Shown piece by piece: positions 21,111 through 31,236 of a DNA stretch of 64,000 nt; the stretch's first letter is position 1, and every line of letters starts with the position of its first letter. The position numbers were made by a program, and so were the translations under genes. Location of the stretch: the NCBI GenBank assembly GCA_014904985.1, contig MU128949.1, positions 95,323-159,322 on the forward strand, written 5' to 3'. The notes beneath the pieces are model-generated. The model worked only from the letters and a program-made list of their open reading frames with translations. It had not been told where the DNA came from and made no database searches. Source of the DNA: Hydnum rufescens UP504. Taxonomy: Eukaryota > Basidiomycota > Agaricomycetes > Cantharellales > Hydnaceae.

Positions 21111-22792
21111 GCAAGGCCGCAAGGAGCACAGCCATGCTAGGGGCCACAGGGGTAGGCACCACATCCTGGCCAGGTGATAGGGATAGGTTGGGCCACAAGG
21201 CAAGGCCAGGGAGGAGGGCCAAGATGCCATACAGGCTGGACTGCCTAAGGGGGTTAGGCTGCAGTCCATAGCCTGGGGCTAGCTGTAGCATCAAGGGAGC
21301 TGGCCTGCCACTGTATCTGGTGGAGGTGGCTGTGGCCCTAGAAGTGGCTGTGCCTGGCATAGTGATAGGCTGCAAGGGCCACAGTGATACAGAGGTGGCA
21401 GCCACAGCTTAGATGGCTCTGGGAAGGGCTAGTGCTGTGGCCATGGCCATGGCCACACGAGACATCCCTAGAGAGCCAAGGCCACATGTCTTGAAGAGGC
21501 CAATGCATAGGGGATAGCTTCCTTCCCAGGAAGCTTGCCCATTGCAGGATGTCCCATCCTCCCTAAGTCTGCCTTACAGCCAGGGGCCTGTAATCATATT
21601 CCCCTCCTGAAAGCCCATAGGCCAATTCCTTCCTTTCCCTTGGCCCCTCATACTACTCAGTACCCCCTACTGCCCCCCATTTTTTTTGGTGTTGATTTCC
21701 TTCCACACCAAAAGAAATCTTTCCCAGAGTATTTATCCATGAAGCTGGGATAGGGACATGTTTCTGGGGTTTGGTGGGTGGAATATGATTGGAAGGGGCC
21801 TAATGGAGAGTAGGGGTTTTTGGGGCGTCCATTGGGGCCATTTGGGAGCAATTTGGAATAGGGGTAGACCTGGGGAAAGAGATCTAGAGGAGGAATTTTG
21901 AAATTCATGGACTGAAGCACTAGCTTGACAGTCCAAGAATTGGGGATGGCCAATGGTGGAAAAAATAAGACAGGGAAAGACAGTCTTTTGCCATGAGAAT
22001 TAAAACCATGTAAATTGGGCCAGAATTGAAGAAGATATGGCAGAACTGGTGGGGGAGTCCAATTGAGCCTACAGTAAGGGAAGAATGTCCCACTATTCCA
22101 CAATGGGAGCTCCAAATTCCAAGATCAAGATGGATTATGGAAGCCTTTGATCTGACACTTCCATGAAAATTTAAACTGTCCAAATCCATTAGGAATTGAG
22201 GTGGATACAGGCAAATTGGCAGGGGGCTTCCAATGTGCTTTGGTGAGGAGAAGAGTGCCTCTTTACTCCACAGTGGCTGGGCCAAAATCTCCAAAATAAA
22301 TTGATGATGGAAGACCCAAATTTCCCGTATCCACAATATCTGAGATCACCCAAATTGGCCATTAATTGGAGGAGATATGGGAGGACTAGTGCCAAAAGAG
22401 ACCCATTTGGAGACACCACTGCCTAGCTCTCAATATTTATCCAATTGAGCTGTAATTAGGCCAAATGCGGAGGTGGAGATCATAGCTTTCTGTGGGATAT
22501 GATTACATGGCAATAGGGGGAGAACTGAGGGAGAATTAAGTGAAGGAGTGGAAGGGGTCCCCATGGTTTGCCAAGAGAGATGTTTACAATGGAAGGAATA
22601 TGGGCAGAGGGCACGAAATTGGAAGCCTTGTAGAAGTGTGCTCCATAGATTAGGAATGTATATGTTGTTGCATTATGTAGTTTGTCCCTTGAGGAAGTAG
22701 TCCAACTTGATTCCAGGGTCAAGCAATCTGAACTGCAGAGTGAGGTTAGAGTTCTGGAATTATGTAATCCAGACTCCAGTGTACTCGTTACA

Positions 22793-22985
22793 GTAACCTT
22801 CAGAAGTTGCCAGATTTGGTTCCAGAATCATGTGACCCAGACTCTGGCCTGGTCGTAACAGTAACCTTCAGAAGTTGCCAGATTTGATTCCGGAATCATG
22901 TGATCCAGACTCTGGCCTGGTCATAACAGTAACCTTCGGAAGTTGCCAGGTTTGATTCCAGAATCATGTGATCCTGGCCTGGATA
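22793..22985. repeat. 68-bp tandem repeat in nested element
   Basis: Units starting GTAACCTTCAGAAGTTGCCA occur at 22,793, 22,861 and 22,929 with an exact 68-bp period. A more diverged unit lies just upstream (from about 22,725). Confidence 0.85.
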
Positions 22986-23683
22986 CGAGCTTTCCAAAGG
23001 TTTGGCCAAGGTACTTGGGCTTGTGGACAAGGGATAGACTGTATATTTCCATTGAATGTACATGAATGAAGGGAGGAGTTTGTGCCAATGTACAAGGGGA
23101 TGAGGAGGGGGTGCAGGGAATTCCAGTAAAATGACGAGTTCTCCTGCAATCTCCAGCCAATCATCTTGGGAGTGGGGCTATTGGAAGGCCACAATTGGGA
23201 GCTTTCAATCGAGTATAAAGGCAGGGGGATAGGCAGGGAATTAGTGCATGAACTGGGAGAAGGGGGAATGGATTTCAGGGCCCCCAGGGTCATGCACCTG
23301 CTGGGCTGGTAATTCTTGCCAGATTGTCCAGCAAAGGCCCTTCTTGGGGTCAGATAGAGCAGGGGCCCATTCTGGACACCCCCCAAGGGCAGTTGGAGGC
23401 CATTTCCAGCAAGGGGAGAGGGAAAGGCTGTATTGGAAAGGGATGAGGAGAGCATGACCACTGGGCCTGCAATACTCATCCAATTCACTTGTAGTGGGGG
23501 TCATTGGGAAGCCTTCATCAAGGGTATTCAGGGAAGAATGATGATGAGGCAGAATATGGAGGTTCCCAAATGACTGGGGGTGAGGAGGGGAAGGGGAGGG
23601 AAGACTTGCTGAGGGAGTTGGTGGTCCAGGGAGCCTTTCTGCAGGTCCAGGTGGCTTAGGAATTCCTCCACTAGGAGTAGTCC

Positions 23684-24622
23684 CTAGCTGCTTGCCACCT
23701 TGCACCAAAATGAGGGGCATAGTCTGCTCCTAGGTGAAGGTTCCAGAGCTGGGACTCTCTCAACCTCAGGTAGACTTCCACAGAGCTCCAAGGGGAGGAA
23801 GAAGGAGCTCTTGGGGACTAGGGGAGAAGCCCAGCTGAGACCCTTATGCAGTCTCTCCAGCTTCTCAAGGTGAGCAAAGGCCAACTGAACTCTAAGCTTG
23901 AGCAGCTTGTCAGCTGTCCTTAGTTCCCTTAGATCCTTAGCCCTCCATAGCTTCTCAGATAATTCCAAATTGGGGTCTATTAGGAATCCTGGGGCATCTG
24001 CTCCTACAAGGGCTAGAGTATCCCTAATGACAGCCTGGAGCTTCTCTAAAGCCAGCTGAACAGCAACCATCCACCTTCTATCCATATACCATCCACCTAG
24101 GTCCTCATCAAATAGGAAGTAGGAGGGGCACTCCCTGAGCATGGGGCTGGCCCAGGTGACAAGGAACTGATATGTCGTGAGGGGAGGCCCTGGGGAGAAG
24201 GGAGAGTACTCATCCCTAGGCTGATCTAGATGCCTGAGGATCTCCAGGAACTGGTGTGGAGAGCAAAGGTGGGGAGGGATGAAGATACACTTGTGGGTTG
24301 AGGGGTGGTATAGGACAGTCTCCTGGGATGGTGTAGAGAAGGAGAGGGAAGACCTCCTGGGCTGGCTAAGCATCCACTTCCTTGTAGAGTAGACAGGAGA
24401 GGAAGTAGAAGGAAGGGATAGTGTTGGTTTGACCGCTTTGTCGGCTAGAGGGAACCAGTGTAACGAAGTGCCTCCCGGGTTCAGGAGGGCACTCGTTGTC
24501 GTACTTGGACAAAGCGAAGTTGACAGGTGGGGAGCCAGATGGGAGGGGATAAGGGGATAAGAAGGTGAAAGGGCAATCACACCACCCTTAGCACTGGCTT
24601 TGGGTGGAGGAGCTGCACACAT
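23684..24622 (-). CDS. 312-codon frame of nested element, possible gag-like
   Basis: ATG 24622 lies inside the right LTR; the frame continues into the interior. It contains a Ser/Pro-rich first 100 residues, then a helical region (LEKLQAVIRDTLALVG, ADKLLKLRVQLAFAHLEKL). No zinc knuckle or enzymatic motif is visible. Translation beginning within an LTR is unusual, so the real start may be a later ATG. It could be structural (capsid-like) or a chance open frame. Confidence 0.35.
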   Translation of the reverse strand: MCAAPPPKASAKGGVIALSPSYPLIPSHLAPHLSTSLCPSTTTSALLNPGGTSLHWFPLADKAVKPTLSLPSTSSPVYSTRKWMLSQPRRSSLSFSTPSQETVLYHPSTHKCIFIPPHLCSPHQFLEILRHLDQPRDEYSPFSPGPPLTTYQFLVTWASPMLRECPSYFLFDEDLGGWYMDRRWMVAVQLALEKLQAVIRDTLALVGADAPGFLIDPNLELSEKLWRAKDLRELRTADKLLKLRVQLAFAHLEKLERLHKGLSWASPLVPKSSFFLPLELCGSLPEVERVPALEPSPRSRLCPSFWCKVASS

Positions 24623-25011
24623 GGCTAAGCACTGGCTTTGCCCTGAGCACAGGAGAAAAGGTTGTAGATGGAATGGGAGGATGGTGAAAGATAGTAAAGT
24701 AGTGACTGGCCAAGTGGCACAGTCACTACCTAAGGAGAGAGTAGCAGGTCAGCAAGAAGAACAAGGTTCTACTCACTGTTTCCCTATTTGGGCCTGTAGG
24801 TGCAACTCCAAGATCCAGGGAAGACTAGTAGTTAATGGCCACTAAGCAAGCCAGCCAGATAGCCCAATAGACTGAGTAGAGGCAGAGACAGAGGTTTCAC
24901 AGTTCTCGCTAGGCATAGAGGTCCGGGCAAAAGATTCTATTCCATCTTGGCATCTGCCGTATATACATGACTTTTGAGTCCAAACTCCCTTATGTAATAC
25001 ACTATATTACA
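24459..25011 (-). repeat. LTR of nested element (right)
   Basis: 553 bp, partner of 19,904-20,457. It is followed by the target duplication CTGCC and the rest of the chromovirus 5' LTR. Confidence 0.9.
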
Positions 25012-25016
25012 CTGCC

Positions 25017-25151
25017 TCTCTGTCCCCTCCTATCCTCATTATCTCATTCTTGCCTGGATTCTCCCAGACTTAGCCAGAATTACACTGGACTTAGTTGGAG
25101 TTATCTGTGTTTATATTTGTTTGGTGCTCTTGTTGCAGCATGGCCCTGACA
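25017..25151 (+). repeat. Chromovirus 5' LTR, second part
   Basis: It matches the last ~135 bp of the 3' LTR (to 31,866) and ends CATGGCCCTGACA. The gag start codon lies in its last 12 bp. Confidence 0.88.
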
Positions 25152-26182
25152 GAAGACCAAAGCTCTTTCACAAGCCCACCATCTGGATTGCGTAGTATCG
25201 CCAATTTCCCTCCTACCCCTCATTCTGAAATGTCCGATGGTGCTCCAGTAGCCATTACTGCCAACCACCTCCAACACCACCTCACTCAACTCCAACAACA
25301 GAATGCTGCCCTTTGAGAAGAACTGGATGACATGCGAAACCAAGGGACACATGTCGCAGGCTTTGTGTCCACTGCAGTTCAGCAGACCCTCCAGCAACAA
25401 CCCCTGCCTACCCAATCCACTCGTGAGGCCAAGGGGGCAGACCCTGAACCATTCTTGGGAGACCGGAAGAAGACAGAAGGTTTCCTGTGCTCCATCTGGC
25501 TGAATATTGCTCTCCAGCCCAGAGTCTACCCCACGGAGCTGCACAAAATCCTGTACACCCTCTCCTGGATGAAGGACAGAACCGCTGGAGCATGGGCGGA
25601 AAGCCTTTCCACCTCTTTCCTGGACCCTGAGACTCACAACCCATATGAGACCTTTGAGGAGTTCCTGGTTGCCTTCAAGAGTGCCTTCAGGGAGCCAGAT
25701 TGAGAGTTCACTGCTCGGTCCCAACTTCAGAACCTGAAGCAGGGAAAGATGTCCACCAAGGGGTACACTGTGCACTTTGATGCCTTGGCAGGTCAAACCA
25801 GCTTCAGAGAAGAGGCCCTTATTGATGCATACCAATGAGGACTCAATGAACGATTGCTGGAGAAAATGCACCTCAGCGACCTACTAGGGACCCTTGGAGG
25901 ATGGCAGGACACGGCACACTGGCTGGACAACTTATACCTCCAGTTCTGACAGGCCACAGCGAGCATGAACCCCTATGCACCGAGGAACCCTCCAACACCC
26001 ACGGAGAAGCCCGGACAACACCCCCTGCCCCCAGGCCAACCCCAGTGCCTCCTGTGGCAACACATTCCTCATCAACTTCGTTTGCCCCCATGGACATAGA
26101 CTCCACACGGAAGCAAGAGGCACGACATTGTTACAACTGCCAGGAGCTGGGACACATCTCTCGTGACTGCCTGCACCCATGA
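25140..26182 (+). pseudogene. Chromovirus gag with CCHC zinc knuckle, decayed
   Basis: ATG 25140 opens a frame (MALTEDQ) whose first codons are the last bases of the LTR. Capsid-like sequence follows (DPEPFLGDRKK, WMKDRTAGAWAESL, YETFEEFLVAFKSAF). A nucleocapsid CCHC knuckle, CYNCQELGHISRDC, lies at about 26,129-26,170. In-frame TGA codons occur at 25,314 and 25,701 with further ones later, and the knuckle is in a different phase, so a frameshift lies near 25,950-26,000. The product would coat element RNA in cytoplasmic particles if intact; this copy cannot make it. Confidence 0.8.
25154..25164 (+). promoter_or_regulatory. Candidate self-primer binding site
   Basis: AGACCAAAGCT starts three bases after the LTR end and is an exact complement of AGCTTTGGTCT at 19,710-19,720 (and 31,538-31,548 in the 3' LTR). 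No tRNA-like TGG... primer site is seen after the LTR. Tf1-type elements prime reverse transcription with the first 11 nt of their own RNA, and the length and position here fit that mechanism. Confidence 0.6.
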
Positions 26183-26505
26183 AAGCCATGACAATTTGTC
26201 TGGGCAATGGAAGACATCAGAGCAATTGTCTGTGAGGAACTATGGAAGCTGTTCCCACCTGCAAAGGACACACTGGAACCCTCAGGATCTACTCTGCAGG
26301 GTTTTCCCAATGGTCAGCAGTGAAGGATGCATCCTGCCTGACCAACAGATTCACCCCCCTCCAAAACTGTACATACGGAATTGGAAATGACATGTTTTTC
26401 TCCGATGATGAGAGTGATGATTCTGAAAATGTATCCACCTATACCAACCCCATTTATAGCCCTCCACCCTCAATCTGCCTCCTCTCTGAAGATCCTAGAT
26501 GAGCC

Positions 26506-26862
26506 ATGGAAGTCAAGGTGAAAATCCAACCACCCTGGATGGGAGCCATCTGTGCTGGAACCACTCTACTGGACTCCAGAGCAACTGGGATGTTCATGGA
26601 CCCGGCCTTTGCAAAGGAGAATGGACTAGATGTATGGCCGCTCACCTGCCCCATCCCAGTCTATAATGTCAATGGAACACTCAATGAGATGGGATCTGTC
26701 TGCGAAGAAGTAGAAGTCATCCTCTGGATTGATGACCACTCTGAATGGGTGGTGTTCTCCATGATCAGACTGGGTAAAACCAAATTGATCATAGGGCACA
26801 CCTGGCTCCACCACCACAACCCGGAGATCGACTGGACAACAGGGAAGCTGACACTGACCTGA
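26506..26862 (+). pseudogene. Chromovirus aspartic protease domain, active site altered
   Basis: The segment reads TTLLDSRATGMFMDPAFA and later LIIGHTWLHHHNPEIDW, the layout of a retroviral-type aspartyl protease. The catalytic D-S/T-G motif is DSR (codon AGA at 26,578-26,580). A change from TCCGGA to TCCAGA would be a CpG transition on the opposite strand. It is in the same phase as RT and integrase. The protease would process the Gag-Pol polyprotein; this copy lacks the catalytic glycine. Confidence 0.75.
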
Positions 26863-26940
26863 TGCCTGTCTGACTGCTGAGCAATGATCTGGAGAATATG
26901 GAATATGGAATGCTGACAAGAGAGAGATGGTCGGAAAGCT

Positions 26941-28540
26941 GTGGAGACACCCCAGAATGAGCCCACACCACTGGGTGATGATGATGAGACCCTGACCTTG
27001 GAAAAAGGGGATGCTATTTTTGCAGCCTACTTCCCTGACAACAGCGAACACTCTGAAATTGTCCAAGCAATGTCCACCCCTTCTCAGAGGCTGGCAGAGG
27101 CTGCTAAGATGAAAGCAAATGAACCTGCCAAAACCTTTGAGGAGCTCATACCTGAGGAATTCCATGGCTTCCAAGATGTGTTCTCCAAAGACTCCTTTGA
27201 CCAACTCCCCACCCGGAAGCCATGGGACCACCACATTGAGTTTCAAGAAGGAACTCAGCTACCTCCTCCTGCCAAACTGTTCCCACTGTCCCCAGGTGAA
27301 CAGAAAGAACTTGATGACTTCCTGAAGGAGAATCTTGCTTCCGGTCAAATCCATCCATCAAAGTCTCCAATGGCCACTCCAGTGTTCTTCATGAAGAAAA
27401 AGGATGCAGGGTTCTGCCTAGTCCAGGACTACTGGAAACTCAACAACATCACGGTTAAGAATGCATACCCCTTACCCCTGATCTCTGACATCATTGATTG
27501 ACTCTGTGGAGCCAAAGTGTTCAGGAAACTTGACCTCTGGTGGGGATTCCAGAACATCTGGATGGCAGAAGGAGATGAATGGAAAGCAGCATTCTGGACA
27601 AACCGAGGACTGTTTGAACCATTGGTAATGTTCTTCAGACTTTGCAACTCCCCCAGGATGTTCCAGAACATGATCAATGACGTCCTCAGGGAATGGATCG
27701 ACAACAGAGTATGCATTGTGTACCTGGATGACATCTTATGCTTTGCCAAGACTCGAGAAGAGTATGTCCAAGGAGTCTGAGGCATCCTACAGACCCTCCA
27801 GGAAAACAAACTCTTCCTGAAACCAGAGAAGTGTGAGTTCTTCCAGGATCGGATCAAATACCTGGGGATGATATTCATGCCAGACCATGTGGAGATGGAC
27901 CCTGTCAAAGTCGGAGGTGTAATGGACTGGCCAGAGCCCAAAAACCTGAAAGAAACACAGTCATTCTTAGGGTTCATTAACTTTTATTGATGATTCATTC
28001 AGGATTTTGCCAAGGTTGCCAGACCTCTAAATGACCTCACCCAGAAAGACACACCCTTCCAGTGGACCGATGCAGAACGTAACGCCTTCCTCAAACTGAA
28101 AGCCCTTGTCACCTCCACACCAATCCTGGTGTTTCCCTCTGAATCCGGACACTTCCAAGTGGAAGCAGATGCCTCTGGGTATGCAACGGGAGCTGTACTC
28201 TCCCAACTCCAAGATGACGGGAAGTGGAACCCAGTGGGCTTCTTGTCAAAAAGCTTATCCAAGGCTGAGAGAGACTATGACATCTATGACAAGGAGCTCT
28301 TAGCCATCATCCGGGCCTTAGAAGCTTGGAGACACTACCTTGAAGGTTCCCCTCACTTGGTTGAGATCTTGATGGACCACCAGAACCTCCAGTACTTCCA
28401 GTCTGCCCAGAAGTTGAACCAGAGGCAAGCCCAGTGGAGCATATTCCTCTCTCAGTTCAACTTCACCCTCCAACACTGTTCTGGGACACAATCTGGGAAG
28501 CCTGATGCCCTCTCACACTGGTCAGACCATCCACATGGGG
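26941..28540 (+). pseudogene. Chromovirus reverse transcriptase and RNase H
   Basis: RT motifs appear in order: PEEFHGFQDVFS, FFMKKKDAGFCLVQDYWKLN, the catalytic YLDD at 27,721-27,732, and FLGFINFY. RNase H follows with VEADASGYATGAVLSQ, YDIYDKELLAI and the EILMDHQNL block. Stops at 27,499, 27,778, 27,988 and 27,991 are all TGA; at least three lie where related elements usually carry arginine. Apart from these codons the phase is constant, so decay is by substitution, not frameshift. Integrase continues downstream in the same phase. Confidence 0.88.
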
Positions 28541-30180
28541 ACTCTGACAATTCTGATGTGGTGCTCCTGAAACTGGCCACCTTCCAGACATGGGCCACTG
28601 ACTCCCCAGAGGTCATCACAGTCGAAGGGCCCAGCCAGAGTCTGATGGCATGGATTAAAAGGGCAATGGAGATCGACGATAAAGTGGTCCAGATCATTAA
28701 GGAGCTGAATGGGGATGGACTGAAGACACACCTCAAGGATTGGGAACTCCATGGCTCCATGGTTCTCTACCGAGGCCACATATATGTCCCATTGGACCCC
28801 AAACTCCATCATGACCTTGTGCACAAGCACCATGATACTCTGACCACAGGTCACCCTGGATGGTGGAAGATGTACGAGCTGGTGTCCCACCACTACTGGT
28901 GGCCGGGGATGTCTCGATACATTGCAACCTATGTCTCTGCCTGTGACACTTGCAATCAGACGAAAACCTTCCCCTCCAAGCTGTGCAGAACACTCCACCC
29001 CAACCCTGTGCCAGACCATTGATGGCAGGTCATATCCGTGGACATGATCACGGAACTCCCGGAATCACATGGATTTGACAGCATGATGATCGTCATTGAT
29101 CGATTATCCAAACAAATCCATGCAATGCCCATGACCACCACAGTCGATTCTGCCGGGGTCACCCATCTGTTCTGAGACAACATGTGGAGACATCACAGCC
29201 TTCCAGAAACCATTATCAGTGACCGAGACACCACCTTCACTTCCAAGTTCATGAAGGAACTGAACTCACTCCTTGGCATTAAGGTGAATTTCTCGACAGC
29301 ATTCCACCCCCAGACGGATGGACAGATGGAGTGTGTCAATCAGGAAATTGAGCAATACCTCCAGATCTTTGTTAACCACTGGCAGAATGACTGGGCGGAA
29401 TGGCTCCCTATTGCAGAATTCGCATATAACAACCATGTGCACTCCTCTACATGCCAGACCCCATTCCAGCTGGACTCTGGACAGGACCCTCGCCTTGGCA
29501 CTGAACCAGTCCATGCTGGGATGATTGAAGCTGCCTTGGACTTCATCACTCAGATGCGGAAGGCTACAGATGAAGCCCAGGCTGCCTTATGGAAGGCTGC
29601 AGAAGACATGGCACACTTCTATGATGCCCACTGCATGGATGCTCTGGAATACACAATTGGTGACCAAGTTTGGCTAGATGCACACGACATCTCCACCAAC
29701 TGCCCCACCAAAAAACTCTCCAACAAATGGCTTGGGCCCTATAAGGTTGATAAAGTCATCTCCCGCTCTGCCATCCATCTCAAACTCCCTGCCTCCATGC
29801 ATATCCACCCAGTGTTCCATGTGTCCAAACTCTGCCCCTTCTGACTGGACCAGATTGCAGAGTGCACAGCTCACCCCCCACCACCTCCAATCTTACCAGG
29901 AGGTGAAGAGGAGTATGAAGTCAAGCGAATTGAGAATTCCAGGTATTTCTGCTGGAAACTCCAGTACCTAGTGAAGTGGAAGGGGTACCTGGCTTCCGAC
30001 AATGAGTGGGTCCCCAAAGCCAACCTGGAAAACGCCCTGGAGGCTGTTCAAGAATTCCACTGGACTCATCTGGAGGCCCTGAGATGCATTAATGCCATGG
30101 AGTTCGCATCCATACTGTTCAGGACCACCCAGTTCCTTACAGAATCTCTGACAGACCTCCTGGACTGGTTGATGCATTGA
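28541..30180 (+). pseudogene. Chromovirus integrase with C-terminal chromodomain
   Basis: A zinc-binding HHCC module (HHDTLTTGHPGWWKMY, then SACDTCNQTK) is followed by the catalytic core with SVDMI, IISDRDTTF and QTDGQMECVNQE, a GPYKVDKV (GPY/F-type) segment, and a chromodomain (YEVKRIENSR, LQYLVKWKGY, NEWVP, near 29,910-30,060). Chromodomains direct chromovirus integration to heterochromatin. In-frame stops at 29,020, 29,173 and 29,842 are TGA. The final stop at 30,178 lies ~1.05 kb before the 3' LTR. Confidence 0.88.
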
Positions 30181-30263
30181 CGGATTCAAGGAACAACATA
30201 TTTGCAGCGAGGAAAAAAGAAAAAGGAAAAAGGGAGGAGTGGAAGACAGAACAACAACTTGGA

Positions 30264-30857
30264 CTACTCATTGCCCTCACCCTTGTCATCATTGTCTTCA
30301 TTGTCCATGTCATCATCCTCATCATCATCATCATTGTTACCACCTTTGCTTTCCGTTATGATGATGGGCTCCTCAGTACGCTGATGCTTGATCCTGCATC
30401 CGGATGACGGACCCCCACCAGAGGCTGGCTCAACCATTCCAGAACTGATCCCCATCCACTCCGGACTTGGGACCGAAGGACGAGAAACCACCTGGCGAGG
30501 GACCAGGTGCCAGGCAATGGCCTGGAGAGAGTCTTGCATCTCCCCCACCAACAATGCCATCTCCTCTGCAGCCTGGGCCTGCTTCTCCAATGCCTCGGCT
30601 GACCATTTGTGCACAAGCGTGCTTTGCTCTGTGGCTACCGCCAGTTGGAGCTGGGCATCCGCTGCAGGAGCATGAGCACAGCCCTGGCCCATTGATGGCT
30701 CGGCTCCAGATGCCCCTTCATCACCCAGCATGCATCGAATCTTCGCCATGAAGCACGGCCAGCATGCCTGTGCTCCCAGCTTGTCCTGGGGGACACAAGA
30801 GATCGGGTGCTGAATACAGCGGACGCACATGGTAGACCTGGAGGATATTGTTACCAA
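30264..30857 (-). CDS. Antisense frame in chromovirus 3' region: Cys cluster and acidic tail
   Basis: On the strand opposite to gag-pol, an open frame begins with MCVRCIQHPISC (ATG at about 30,830), then ACWPCFMAKIRC. This gives two CxxC pairs and further cysteines, a zinc-binding spacing. A helical region follows (SAEALEKQAQAAEEMALLVG), then a tail of Asp/Glu/Asn (30,270-30,330). Unlike gag-pol it has no in-frame TGA across ~190 codons. It resembles small fungal Cys-cluster DNA-binding segments, but I cannot name a family. It may be an element-encoded regulator or a captured host exon. Confidence 0.4.
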   Translation of the reverse strand: MVTISSRSTMCVRCIQHPISCVPQDKLGAQACWPCFMAKIRCMLGDEGASGAEPSMGQGCAHAPAADAQLQLAVATEQSTLVHKWSAEALEKQAQAAEEMALLVGEMQDSLQAIAWHLVPRQVVSRPSVPSPEWMGISSGMVEPASGGGPSSGCRIKHQRTEEPIIITESKGGNNDDDDEDDDMDNEDNDDKGEGNE

Positions 30858-30885
30858 GTAAGCTGAACTTCACCAGGACACGGAC

Positions 30886-31206
30886 TCATGGCTGGTTCGC
30901 AGAGTCCTCGCAGACCCTTCTGGCAGTAGCCTCTGTGGTAGCCTTAGCCTCCACGGCAGCCTTGGCCTCTGCAGCAGCCTTGGCCTCCACAGCTGCCTTA
31001 TGATGTGCCACCTCCACCACCTTCCACTTCACCTCCTCCTTCTTCCACTCCTCCACGAGCCTGGCCTCCTCCTGTGCCTCCCTCAATGCCTGTGCAGCCT
31101 CTTCATGGTGGAGACGAGCTTCTTCAAACAGAGAATGATTATTGCCTGACATGTTACATGGCACAAGAGCTCTGGATGTTTCCATGGATTGATCCTTCCA
31201 GCCCAC
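30886..31206 (-). CDS. Antisense coiled-coil frame in chromovirus 3' region
   Basis: A minus-strand frame of ~100 codons is rich in Ala, Glu and Lys with heptad-like spacing (EEAAQALREAQEEARLVEEW, KAAVEAKAAAEAKAAVEAKA). It stops at 30,886, 29 bp before the next antisense frame begins. The two may be exons of one antisense gene, but I found no splice pair that joins them in phase. Alanine-rich coiled coils can also arise from simple repeats on the sense strand. Confidence 0.35.
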   Translation of the reverse strand: MGWKDQSMETSRALVPCNMSGNNHSLFEEARLHHEEAAQALREAQEEARLVEEWKKEEVKWKVVEVAHHKAAVEAKAAAEAKAAVEAKATTEATARRVCEDSANQP

Positions 31207-31224
31207 TCGGGACGATCAGGCTTA

Positions 31225-31234
31225 AGAGGGGGGT
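31225..31234 (+). promoter_or_regulatory. Polypurine tract of chromovirus
   Basis: AAGAGGGGGG ends two bases (plus TAA-type linker) before the 3' LTR at 31,237, the expected position for plus-strand priming. Confidence 0.7.
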
Positions 31235-31236
31235 AA

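Larger units (their letters stand above)
19904..25011 (-). mobile_element. Nested 5.1-kb LTR element without recognisable pol (LARD-like)
   Basis: Two near-identical LTRs (19,904-20,457 and 24,459-25,011) begin TGTAACG and end TATTACA. The element is flanked by the duplication CTGCC (19,899-19,903 and 25,012-25,016) inside the chromovirus LTR. Its orientation is probably minus: a G-run polypurine tract (complement of CCCCCC at 20,461-20,466) adjoins the left LTR. On the minus strand the right LTR is followed by C then TGGTTCCCTC, a possible primer-binding site. No RT, integrase or protease motif was seen. The longest frame (minus, 23,684-24,622, 312 codons) crosses from the LTR into the interior and may be a gag-like protein. 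It is likely a non-autonomous large retrotransposon derivative. Confidence 0.85.

Noticed and set aside
20908..21405. 165-codon minus-strand frame (PWPCPLPWPC repeats) as a gene
   Set aside because: It is produced by an 18-bp minisatellite inside a pol-less LTR element and has no non-repetitive domain.
26626..27246. 206-codon minus-strand frame opposite chromovirus protease/RT
   Set aside because: It is an antisense shadow of conserved pol sequence; unlike the 30.3-31.2 kb frames it overlaps a known coding domain.
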